A program made the translations under genes and the position numbers. The notes under the pieces are model-generated. The model was not told the origin of the DNA. It worked only from the letters and a program-made list of their open reading frames with translations, and ran no database searches. A stretch of 25,045 bases of DNA. Source: Pseudomonadales bacterium (GTDB lineage Bacteria > Pseudomonadota > Gammaproteobacteria > Pseudomonadales > Azotimanducaceae). The stretch is taken from contig JAQWQN010000128.1 in NCBI GenBank assembly GCA_029244465.1, positions 1 through 25,045 on the forward strand, read 5' to 3'. Shown piece by piece: positions 15,925-23,216 of this stretch (within the stretch, counting starts at the first letter, position 1; each line of letters starts with the position of its first letter).

Positions 15925-16782
15925 ATGAATGAATTCCCGCTGACGCTTGATGACGCGATTGTAAATTCGTTTCGAGACGATGGGTTCGTGGTGACGCCGG
16001 GGGTCTTAAGTGGCAGTGATCTTGATCGATATGCTGCTGCGGTCGATATAGAAGTGGCTAATCGGACGGCCGATGATGATCGCGAGTTGTCTGAGAAGAC
16101 AACCTATGAGCAATCGTTCATCCAGTGTATGCGATTGTGGGAAACGAGTGCGGAGGTGCGGCCGCTGAGTTGTCACGCCGGTCTGGCTGGTATTGCCGCG
16201 CAATTGTTAGGCGTAGCGAGCGTGCGTCTGTGGCAAGATCAGGCGCTCTACAAAGAACCCAGTGGTCGGGAAACGACCGCACATCAGGACGAGACTTTTT
16301 GGCCAATAGGCGAGGAGCCCCTGGTTAGTGCCTGGATTCCGTTCGATGATGTCCGCCTCGAGCATGGTGCAATGGCGTACGTCGCTGGGTCCCACAAGGT
16401 TGGATCTTTGCGTGTTGTAGATATCACGCACGGGTCAGAACCCTATGACATTTTGCAGGACCCTGCCCTTGAGGGTAGAGAGCCACAGTTTGTTGAGGTC
16501 GATGCGGGGTCAGTGATTTGGCACCATGGCATGACGGTGCATCAAGCGGCAGCGAACACATCGCAACAGACACGCCGCGCTTTTACGGTCGTATATATCT
16601 CGAGCGCTGCTCGCAGGGTCAAGGAATGGCCAACCTACCCGCTCGACCGCGAGGGTATTAAAGTGGGTGAAACGATGCGGGGTGATGGGATGCCTGTATT
16701 GTGGCCGGCGCCGAAACAACTTCCCGTGCCGCCAGAGTTGATTGGCGAAAAAACGGGTCCCCAGTACAAGGTTCCTAAGTAG
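15925..16782 (+). CDS. Phytanoyl-CoA dioxygenase-like (PhyH) Fe(II)/2-oxoglutarate oxygenase, copy 2
   Basis: The 285-residue protein has the PhyH iron site H120-Q-D122 (TTAHQDETFWP), the distal histidine H206 in GMTVHQAAANTS, and an arginine pair at 217-218 to hold 2-oxoglutarate. YVAGSHKVGSL (152-162) and DAGSVIWHHG (193-202) are also characteristic. The N-terminal FRDDGFVVTPGVLSG (16-30) is the usual entry to this fold. It should hydroxylate or oxidatively demethylate a small molecule in the cytosol. It shares only the family motifs with the copy at 8766-9746, so the two are not a recent duplication. It begins 65 bp after the sulfatase with only a weak TAGGTT site before the ATG, and the next gene is 134 bp away, which leaves room for an internal promoter. 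Confidence 0.88.
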   Translation: MNEFPLTLDDAIVNSFRDDGFVVTPGVLSGSDLDRYAAAVDIEVANRTADDDRELSEKTTYEQSFIQCMRLWETSAEVRPLSCHAGLAGIAAQLLGVASVRLWQDQALYKEPSGRETTAHQDETFWPIGEEPLVSAWIPFDDVRLEHGAMAYVAGSHKVGSLRVVDITHGSEPYDILQDPALEGREPQFVEVDAGSVIWHHGMTVHQAAANTSQQTRRAFTVVYISSAARRVKEWPTYPLDREGIKVGETMRGDGMPVLWPAPKQLPVPPELIGEKTGPQYKVPK

Positions 16783-16916
16783 GTCCAGTCCTGCCGGTTG
16801 GTGCGTTGGCCTATCTCGCTGAGCATGGTCTTGTCATTACTCGATAGCTCGCACGAAGGCTTGGCTGGAACGCACGCGGCACGTAATCTGCTCGGTCTCG
16901 TTTTGGGAGGAACAAC

Positions 16917-17714
16917 ATGACAAAGCCAGTATTGAAAATTTTCTCGTATCTGCCGAATCCGCGCGTTTGGAAGTCGCTTATTACGGCAGATCTATGCGGC
17001 GTTGAAGTAGATGTCACGGGTGCCAAGCCCGCTGAACTCGGGACCTGGTTGTGGGACTATGATGCCCGATCTTTATCCGATAGCGAAAGAAGCGATGACT
17101 CGCCGCACGCGCGGACTGGGCGTCGCGGCTTTTCTGGCACGCTCTATAAGACGGATGCCTTCCTGGATGCGCACCCCTTCGGTACGGTTCCCGCCGCCTT
17201 TTCTCCAGGTGGGTCAGTTGGTGTCTTTGAATCGAACAGTATTCTGCGAGCGGTTGCTCGCGCGGGCAATGGCCTATATGGGCGAGATGGGTATGAGGCC
17301 TCGCGGGTCGATAGTTTCCTGGACGCAAATTTGGTCTTTGCGCGCGAAGCGCAAGTCTATTTGCTCGGTATGGATGATCTAAGCCAAGAAAGCTATGACC
17401 GTATGGCTGCTGCGTACGAATTTTATTTGTCTGGCATCGAGCAGACGCTAACGCAAAGCGCTTATCTTGTTGGCGACGAATTGACCATCGCAGATATTTC
17501 GTTTGTGTGCGATTTTGCGCAGTTTCTTCGAGAAGGTCATTACGAAGAGGCACTGGCTGGGCAATCGAAGACACTGATTAGTGCTGATGGTCCGAGGACC
17601 TATCCTAGGGCATACGAACACATGCTCACCTTGAGCGGAGCGCCTGCATTTGCGGAGCGAATGGGTAGCTATCTTGATTGGTATCGCAAGAAATTAGGCA
17701 GAGAGGTCGCATGA
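16917..17714 (+). CDS. Glutathione S-transferase family protein, eEF1B-gamma-like type
   Basis: The 265-residue protein has a thioredoxin-like N-terminal domain and an all-helical C-terminal GST domain (about 125-260, with the LVGDELTIADIS block that is the usual GST N-capping box). The N-terminal part (LKIFSYLPNPRVWKSLITA, then VPAAF with the cis-proline at 92, and VFESNSILR at 103-111) looks most like the GST domain of elongation factor 1B-gamma and related fungal GSTs. Compared with those it has an insertion at about residues 40-80, rich in Asp, Ser and Arg. GSTs conjugate glutathione, or act as reductases or isomerases using it. Here it could act on the pathway intermediate. A strong GGGAGG (16905-16910) precedes the ATG by 6 bp. 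Its stop overlaps the next gene's start (ATGA), so the two proteins are probably made together. Confidence 0.82.
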   Translation: MTKPVLKIFSYLPNPRVWKSLITADLCGVEVDVTGAKPAELGTWLWDYDARSLSDSERSDDSPHARTGRRGFSGTLYKTDAFLDAHPFGTVPAAFSPGGSVGVFESNSILRAVARAGNGLYGRDGYEASRVDSFLDANLVFAREAQVYLLGMDDLSQESYDRMAAAYEFYLSGIEQTLTQSAYLVGDELTIADISFVCDFAQFLREGHYEEALAGQSKTLISADGPRTYPRAYEHMLTLSGAPAFAERMGSYLDWYRKKLGREVA

Positions 17715-18541
17715 GCAACGAGGCGCAAATAGATTTTTGGAACGGACCTGCTGGGGATGTCTGGGTTGAGGCGCAAGAGTATATGGACCGCATGTTGGCG
17801 CCATTGTCTGAGCTCGCAACGGCGCGTGCAGCAAGTCAGGCCAATGAACGCGCTATTGATGTGGGTTGTGGTTGCGGGGCAACGACGCTAGCACTGGCCA
17901 GCTCCGGAAGTTCAGTTTGGGGCGTGGATATTTCCGAGCCCATGCTGGCGCAGGCCAAAACTCGAGCGAAGCAACGAGGGCTAAATAACGTCGCTTTCTC
18001 TGTCACTGATGCCGCAAGTCAAAATTACACGCCTGATCATGACTTGGTATTTTCTCGGTTTGGTGTGATGTTTTTCGACGATCCGAAAGCCGCCTTTAGC
18101 AACCTTCGTCAGAGTCTGAAACCTGATGGGAGGTTGGTCTTTATTTGTTGGCAGAAGCCCGCGGAAAATCCATGGATGTCTATCGCGGGGCGTGCCGCGC
18201 AACCGTTTTTGCCCGAAGGTGGCGCGCAAGACCCCAAAGCACCTGGGCCGTTTGCCTTTGCCGATCGTGATTGGGTGCGGGAAATCCTGGATACCTCTGG
18301 CTACCGAGATATCAGTATCGAGCCTGTTACGCCTGTGCTCACTGTTGGTAAAGACGTGGAAGAGGCGATGTACATCCAGGGCCGAATCGGCCCGATGGCC
18401 AGAGTATTGTCTGAGTTAGAGGGTGATGTGCGCGAGCAAGCCATGTCCGCGGTACGCGCTGCTTTAGCCGAGCATGAGACCGATGCGGGCGTGCAGTTAC
18501 GCGCAGGCGCGTGGCTCGTCACAGCGTGCAACTCAGACTGA
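17711..18541 (+). CDS. Class I SAM-dependent methyltransferase
   Basis: The 276-residue protein shows the Rossmann-like SAM-binding core: motif I AIDVGCGCGATTLAL (48-62), an acidic residue at the end of strand 2 (GVDISEPML, 71-79), D100 in FSVTDAAS, and motif IV around DLVFSRFGVMFFDDP (111-125). Then come LKPDGRLVFICW (136-147), as in UbiE/COQ5-like methyltransferases. The tail (about 175-276) is a cap that probably sets the substrate. It methylates an O, N, C or S atom, or an arsenic or other metalloid atom. There is no CC pair of the ArsM type, so I do not call it an arsenite methyltransferase. Start ATG 17711 overlaps the GST stop by 4 bp, with GAGAGG just upstream; a longer frame start at 17678 would lie inside the GST gene. 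Confidence 0.87.
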   Translation: MSNEAQIDFWNGPAGDVWVEAQEYMDRMLAPLSELATARAASQANERAIDVGCGCGATTLALASSGSSVWGVDISEPMLAQAKTRAKQRGLNNVAFSVTDAASQNYTPDHDLVFSRFGVMFFDDPKAAFSNLRQSLKPDGRLVFICWQKPAENPWMSIAGRAAQPFLPEGGAQDPKAPGPFAFADRDWVREILDTSGYRDISIEPVTPVLTVGKDVEEAMYIQGRIGPMARVLSELEGDVREQAMSAVRAALAEHETDAGVQLRAGAWLVTACNSD

Positions 18542-18582
18542 TGTCGTAGAAGGTTGAAGAATCAATTAACTAAGAGAACAAG

Positions 18583-19584
18583 ATGACGATAAATAAACAG
18601 GTATTAATCGCTGCCTTACCTGAAGGTAAATTAGAAGAGAGTCACTATCGGATTGAAGAAGGGGTCATGCCAGAAGCCCCAGAGAACGGGGTCCTGGTGA
18701 AGACCAGCGCCTTCGCAATTACGGCCGGGACGCGCGCTGGTCTTCAGGGTAGTGCGAGCTATGCCGGTGCGCCGAGCACGGGCATTGTGATGAATGGCAC
18801 CGGTGTCGGCGAGGTTGTCGCAAGCACCACTAGCGATCTACCGGTCGGTACCATGGTCGTAGGCCCAACTGGGTGGCAAAGCTACTCTGCACATGAGGCT
18901 AAGGCCGTTACCGCAATTCCCGCATCGCATAATCCATTGCACTATCTTGGACCTTTGGGTGTTAACGGCCTTACTGCTTACTTTGGGCTATTGTCGGTGG
19001 GACAACCAACCGCAGGCGAGACTGTGATGGTTTCTGCAGCAGCGGGCTCTGTGGGGCATATGGTCGGACAGATGGCTAAGATCAAAGAAAATCGGGTTGT
19101 TGGCGTGTGCGGGAGCGAGGAGAAGTGTATCGCTCTCACTCACGATCTCGGCTTTGATGCGGCGGTTAACTACAAAGACGATGGTTTTCGCGATTCGCTA
19201 AAGAGCGCGACGCCCGATGGGGTTGATGTCTATTTCGATAATACCGGTGGCATGATCCTTGGGGCGGCGCTGTTCCGTCTTAATGTAGGCGGCAGAATAG
19301 CGTGTTGTGGGGTCGTTTCGCAGTATGACACGGACCGACCCGAGCCTGGGCCGAAGGGGATTCCTGGATTACTCGTTAATAAACGGATCAACATGAGAGG
19401 CTTCTTGGTGTTTGATTTTGCTCAGCAATACGAGCAAGCACGAACTGAAATCCATAGCTGGTTAGAAGCAGGACAGATGCAAGCGCTGACCGATGAAGTC
19501 ACGGGTTTAGAAGCGGCGCCCGCGGCGTTCGTTGATTTATTGCGTGGTGGGAATATAGGGACGCGCGTAGTCCGGCTAGACTAA
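18583..19584 (+). CDS. NADP-dependent MDR-type oxidoreductase (CurA / leukotriene B4 dehydrogenase-like)
   Basis: The 333-residue protein is a zinc-free medium-chain reductase. The nucleotide site is VSAAAGSVGHMVGQMAK (150-166), with the AAxGxVG form typical of prostaglandin reductase and CurA-like enzymes. Supporting blocks are GPLGVNGLTAYFGLL (123-137), NYKDD (196-200), VDVYFDNTGG (214-223), RINMRGFLVFDF (268-279) and a C-terminal GxNIGTRVVRL-like end. None of the zinc-binding cysteines of alcohol dehydrogenases is present. Such enzymes use NADPH to reduce the double bond of alpha,beta-unsaturated ketones or aldehydes in the cytosol. It lies 41 bp after the methyltransferase and 9 bp before the symporter gene, in the same operon. 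A weak AGAGAACAAG precedes the ATG. Confidence 0.88.
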   Translation: MTINKQVLIAALPEGKLEESHYRIEEGVMPEAPENGVLVKTSAFAITAGTRAGLQGSASYAGAPSTGIVMNGTGVGEVVASTTSDLPVGTMVVGPTGWQSYSAHEAKAVTAIPASHNPLHYLGPLGVNGLTAYFGLLSVGQPTAGETVMVSAAAGSVGHMVGQMAKIKENRVVGVCGSEEKCIALTHDLGFDAAVNYKDDGFRDSLKSATPDGVDVYFDNTGGMILGAALFRLNVGGRIACCGVVSQYDTDRPEPGPKGIPGLLVNKRINMRGFLVFDFAQQYEQARTEIHSWLEAGQMQALTDEVTGLEAAPAAFVDLLRGGNIGTRVVRLD

Positions 19585-19593
19585 AGGTCAGTA

Positions 19594-21066
19594 ATGGGTC
19601 TGAGTCTAGGGGTCCTAGATCTCTCGATTATTCTCGGTGTGATGCTGGCGGTGACCTGGATGGGGCATCGTTTGAGCGGTAGTGTAACGAGCCGCCGTGG
19701 ATTCTTTCAGGCAGATGGTTCGCTACCTTGGTGGGCAGTGTCGGCGAGTATTATCGCAACGCTGGTAAGTGCTGTGACGTTCGTCTCGGTGCCTGCCAAT
19801 GTTTTCTCACCTGGTGGTGACCTGACGTATTTCCAAGTTATTCTGGGGCTCGCTTTTGGCAAGATTGCGGTTGGTTGGATATTGGCACGGCCGTTCTACG
19901 AATCTAGCGGTGTTCGCACGAGCTACGAGTATGTGAGCGCGAGACTCGATAGGCCGACGGGTGAGTTATCGATGTATCTTGGTCTGGCTTTAACCGTTAT
20001 CAATTCAGGTGTGAAGCTGTTGACTGCAAGTCTGGTCCTCGATGTCATCACAGGATGGGGGATACCGGGATGCGCTGCGTTTGTTGTCAGTATCAGCATC
20101 GTTTGGAGTGCGCTTGCTGGCATTAAGACTGTTATCTGGACAGACTTTCTACTCTTTCTTTTGTTTGCGCTCGGTGCGGTCTTTGCCGTGGTGTATATCG
20201 GTTTCCGAATTGAGATGTCGTTGTTCGATGCATTTGTCATGCTCGACGAACAAGCAAGATTGGTTCTATTCGACTTTTCTTTCGATCCAGAGCGAAGGTA
20301 CACGATTTGGGCGGCCGTGCTCGGTGGTATCGCACTCAATATAGCAACGGGTAGCACCCAGGGCACTTGGCAGAGAGTCAAAGCTTGTCGCAGCGTCGGG
20401 GACGCGCAGAAAGCCTATCACTTTGCCGCCTTATTCTACGTGATGCATCTTGTTATACTTCTCGTTGGATTGGGATTGGTCGTGTTTTACGCAGAACAGC
20501 CGTTGCCTGACACGGTTGCGGGTTCGATCGCGGAAGCACGTGATCGCATTTTTCCGTACTTCATTTTGAGTGAGATTCCTATCGGTCTGTCAGGTCTCTT
20601 TATTGCAGCTATTTTTGCTGCTGCAATTTCGACCCTGGACTCAGCCCTTGCCGAAAGTGCCGATCTTTCGATCACCCATTTTTACGCGCGCTTGCGACCT
20701 GCACAAACCGAAATGCAGTATGTAGTCGCCTCACGGTGGTTGATGCTTGCCTGGGGTTTGGTCTTCCTCGGCACGGCGGTTTTCTTCAGTCGTTTTCAAG
20801 GTGAAGGGTTATTGGACTTAACCTTCCGCCTGCCAAATTATGTGTACGGCGCGATGCTGGGTGCCATTGTCCTCGCGCGAATCGGCATCGGGCGCATTAG
20901 TAGCGTCGCGGTTGGCTTTGTCGTGGCGATCGCGCTGACACTTTGGCTAAGTAGCCAAAACGTCGCGTTCTTTTTTTGGTGCCCGGTCGCGGGTCTCGCC
21001 ATGATTCTTACGGTCTTACTACTTGAAAGGAAATCCCCAGAGTGGCGTGGTGTCGTCAACGTTTAG
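19594..21066 (+). CDS. Sodium:solute symporter (SSS family)
   Basis: The 490-residue protein is almost wholly hydrophobic, with about 13 predicted membrane helices, the number seen in the SSS family. Marks include the first-helix region SIIATLVSAVTFVSVP (52-67), GIKTVIWTDFLLFLL (176-190), and AAAISTLDSALAESADLSITHFY (342-364), which carries the conserved serines of the second sodium site. SSS proteins import sugars, amino acids, nucleosides, betaines, vitamins or organic acids across the inner membrane with sodium. As last gene of the block, 9 bp after the reductase, it is the obvious importer for the pathway substrate. Its TAG stop overlaps the TAA stop of the DUF3300 gene on the other strand, so there is no room for an ordinary terminator between them. 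Confidence 0.92.
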   Translation: MGLSLGVLDLSIILGVMLAVTWMGHRLSGSVTSRRGFFQADGSLPWWAVSASIIATLVSAVTFVSVPANVFSPGGDLTYFQVILGLAFGKIAVGWILARPFYESSGVRTSYEYVSARLDRPTGELSMYLGLALTVINSGVKLLTASLVLDVITGWGIPGCAAFVVSISIVWSALAGIKTVIWTDFLLFLLFALGAVFAVVYIGFRIEMSLFDAFVMLDEQARLVLFDFSFDPERRYTIWAAVLGGIALNIATGSTQGTWQRVKACRSVGDAQKAYHFAALFYVMHLVILLVGLGLVVFYAEQPLPDTVAGSIAEARDRIFPYFILSEIPIGLSGLFIAAIFAAAISTLDSALAESADLSITHFYARLRPAQTEMQYVVASRWLMLAWGLVFLGTAVFFSRFQGEGLLDLTFRLPNYVYGAMLGAIVLARIGIGRISSVAVGFVVAIALTLWLSSQNVAFFFWCPVAGLAMILTVLLLERKSPEWRGVVNV

Positions 21067-22742
21067 TAGCTCGTTGCACGCCGTTCGCCACGGTTTCCGA
21101 TGGAGGCTCGATGAACGTCGCCCTGGCGATCACGTGCTTCTGCGCGGCGAGAACGATTGTTGTCTTTGCGGGTCTGTCGGGCTTGACGTCTAGGCTGCTG
21201 TACACGTTGTTGTCTGTTCACAGAGCGAGATGGCGATCGGTTCGCTGCGGCCCGTGGGCGCTGGATTTTCGACACGGTGCGACGCTCTCTGGATGCACTT
21301 GATCCGAGGGATTGTAGCCTTGTTCGAGCCGACGTACGCAGGTCTCGACCACGTTCGCGTTGTGCGCCTGATCTGCTGATTTGTGTGTTGCTTTGGCTAC
21401 GTTGGCGTGGCGAGTGTTTTTGCGAATTGCGAGCAACCTGATCGCGACGATTTGGCCGAGCGTGGTTTTGATGCGGCGGTTGGCTGCGTTGCCGCATCTG
21501 CTGGCCCTTTTTACTGGACCCTTGTTGGCGTCGCTCGATGCGTCTTTGTTCGGTTCGCTGCGGATTTGTTCGTTGTGAGGCTTGACGCTCACTGCGGATA
21601 TCACGAGTGATAGTAGGTCTTTGCGCATTTATATCTCGTACGCCCTGCTGTAATGCCCGATCTCGTTGTCGCTGTGTGTGGCGTCGCTCTCGGTCGCTGC
21701 GACGGCGATCGAGATTTGCCGGGCGCAAAGCCGATCTGTTTTGGTTGATCGCCGCGTAGTGGTGCCGGCCGCGACGATCAAAGTGGCGCCGTTTGTGCTG
21801 ACGCTTGTTGCGATGGTGCTTTGGTCTCGACCCGTAACGATGATGTTTTGGCCGCCAATGGCCGTTGTACGCATAATTATGTGCACGCCGATGTGCCCAT
21901 CGACGATGCAACACCGGGGTACCAAGATAGTGCCGTGTGTACCGATAGTGACGGTCGTGGTAGCGATGGCCATAGTAACGGTGGTTGTGATGATTCTGGC
22001 GGTAATGCCGCAGATGATGGTTTCCCCAGTTCAGGGTGTAAAAGGAACTGATTCCCCAGAAGCCGTAGTTGTAGAAGTCGTGATCGTTCTGATAGGGGTA
22101 GTAATAGACCGGATAACGTGTTGGATAGTAGTGGTATACCCGGGTGGTTTGATGCTGTAAGACCTCTTCTGGCTCGTAGTAAGGGACATACATCACCTCG
22201 TCGTCAGCGGGTTCAATGATGACCGAGTTGTCCTTCACGTAGACGTTCTGCTTATCGTCTGAATCGATGTTCCCGGTAGCGTAGGCGCCTTTACGTACGT
22301 ATTGAATAGCCCGCATCACATCGCTTTCTTGGTCAGAAATTGCTAGGCCGAGTTCCCAGGTCCAATCGATGTCATCGTTGAGTAACGCCAGCGCCTCGGG
22401 GTAATTCAGCAGGGCGACGATGGATTCGTCCCAATCTTCGTTTGGTTCCTGTGCATCGTTGTGACTGTCTGCGCGAAAGCGGGCTGCCGCTACGACTTGG
22501 AGAGGATAGGTCGAAGCCGGTAAGACAATCGCGAGTAAATCATCGGGATACAAAGCAACTGGCGCAACGAGTTTGTTGAGTTCGTCCGTAGTGAGCAGAG
22601 GGGCAGGTTCAACCACAACCACTTCGGCCCCCATGGTAGATGACTCTTGGGCTGTGGCGAGCGGCGTCAGTAAAAACATCCCGAGCAGCAGCAGCAGGCG
22701 GGATGTTGGCGAATACGTACAATAGCTAGATGGTATGTGCAT
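21063..22742 (-). CDS. DUF3300 protein with a very long basic low-complexity tail
   Basis: The 559-residue protein has a signal peptide (1-31, hydrophobic 16-30, cleavage after ATA). A DUF3300 domain follows at about 48-195 (LLTTDELNKLVAPVALYPDD at 49-68, the usual opening with VALYPD, and IIEPADDEVMYVPYYEP at 175-191). Next comes a Tyr/His-rich stretch (about 203-330). The rest, up to the C-terminus (330-559), is dominated by Arg, Gln, Ser and Asn with almost no hydrophobic residues and should be disordered and strongly positive. DUF3300 proteins are secreted and have no established function. The tail could bind polyanions such as LPS, nucleic acid or sulfated polysaccharide, or metals through its His residues; this is inference. 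A GTGGGGAA lies just upstream of the ATG. Base composition of the tail is biased by CGN codons, but the frame is uninterrupted. Confidence 0.85.
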   Translation of the reverse strand: MHIPSSYCTYSPTSRLLLLLGMFLLTPLATAQESSTMGAEVVVVEPAPLLTTDELNKLVAPVALYPDDLLAIVLPASTYPLQVVAAARFRADSHNDAQEPNEDWDESIVALLNYPEALALLNDDIDWTWELGLAISDQESDVMRAIQYVRKGAYATGNIDSDDKQNVYVKDNSVIIEPADDEVMYVPYYEPEEVLQHQTTRVYHYYPTRYPVYYYPYQNDHDFYNYGFWGISSFYTLNWGNHHLRHYRQNHHNHRYYGHRYHDRHYRYTRHYLGTPVLHRRWAHRRAHNYAYNGHWRPKHHRYGSRPKHHRNKRQHKRRHFDRRGRHHYAAINQNRSALRPANLDRRRSDRERRHTQRQRDRALQQGVRDINAQRPTITRDIRSERQASQRTNPQRTEQRRIERRQQGSSKKGQQMRQRSQPPHQNHARPNRRDQVARNSQKHSPRQRSQSNTQISRSGAQRERGRDLRTSARTRLQSLGSSASRERRTVSKIQRPRAAANRSPSRSVNRQQRVQQPRRQARQTRKDNNRSRRAEARDRQGDVHRASIGNRGERRATSY

Positions 22743-23216
22743 GAGCGTTCCCCACTACTTTTATTGCCTGGATGTCACGAGATAGCACAGTACTAAAAGT
22801 AAGCTGAACCAAAAGTGAACGAGGCTCAAGCTATTTTGGCAGTCAAAATCGCTTGTACAGACTCCTGAAAAAGCCCGTTATGGTAGGGATTGAGCGGTGC
22901 ATGGCAGTGGTTTTTCAACAGGAGGCAAACCGGTGTCCTGGCATCGACCATGTGGCGTCGTTACAGTAGAGGTTTAGCTGACTTGGACGTTGCCATAAAC
23001 TGGCCGCTGCAGTCTTGCCTCTCTGTCTCGGCTGTTAATTCGGCATGGCTTGTGCCGTTGCTGTTAGCCTGGGTAAGGGTGACTGAACCACCCAACTTTG
23101 GTGGTTGGGAGGGCGAGTGGTTGCTGAATAAAAACAGGTCGACGAATAATACCGAGCTCTTGGCATGGTCACGATGTGACGGTGTGAGTGGGCACACGAA
23201 GTTGTGAAGGAAAAGC
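22743..23216. other. 474-bp intergenic region between the DUF3300 and alpha/beta hydrolase genes
   Basis: It should hold the divergent promoters of both flanking genes. A frame on the plus strand (22890-23207, TTG start, 105 codons) has no recognisable domain and no properly spaced ribosome binding site, and I do not accept it. Two overlapping hairpins occur at 23086-23109 (listed separately). AAGG at 23207-23210 is the ribosome binding site of the hydrolase gene. I cannot name clear -35 and -10 boxes. Confidence 0.4.
23086..23109. promoter_or_regulatory. Two mutually exclusive hairpins upstream of the hydrolase gene
   Basis: AACCACC (23086-23092) pairs perfectly with GGTGGTT (23100-23106). 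The overlapping CCCAAC (23091-23096) pairs perfectly with GTTGGG (23104-23109). The two stems share bases on both sides, so only one can form at a time. There is no T-tract. They lie 108-131 bp before the hydrolase ATG. This could be a leader structure or chance in a CCA/GGT-rich stretch. Confidence 0.3.

Noticed and set aside
16787..16850. 22-codon open stretch between the PhyH and GST genes
   Set aside because: Too short, no start codon with ribosome binding site; likely chance.
17711..18541. Naming the methyltransferase as arsenite methyltransferase (arsM)
   Set aside because: The cysteines expected in ArsM are absent apart from those in the SAM loop, and no other ars gene is present.
21666..22160. 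Hydrophobic 164-codon plus-strand frame resembling a membrane protein
   Set aside because: It is the complement of the His/Tyr-rich repeats of the DUF3300 gene; Val/Met richness follows from antisense of CAY/TAY codons.
22890..23207. 105-codon plus-strand frame before the hydrolase gene
   Set aside because: TTG start, no properly spaced ribosome binding site, no family resemblance, composition unlike neighbouring proteins.
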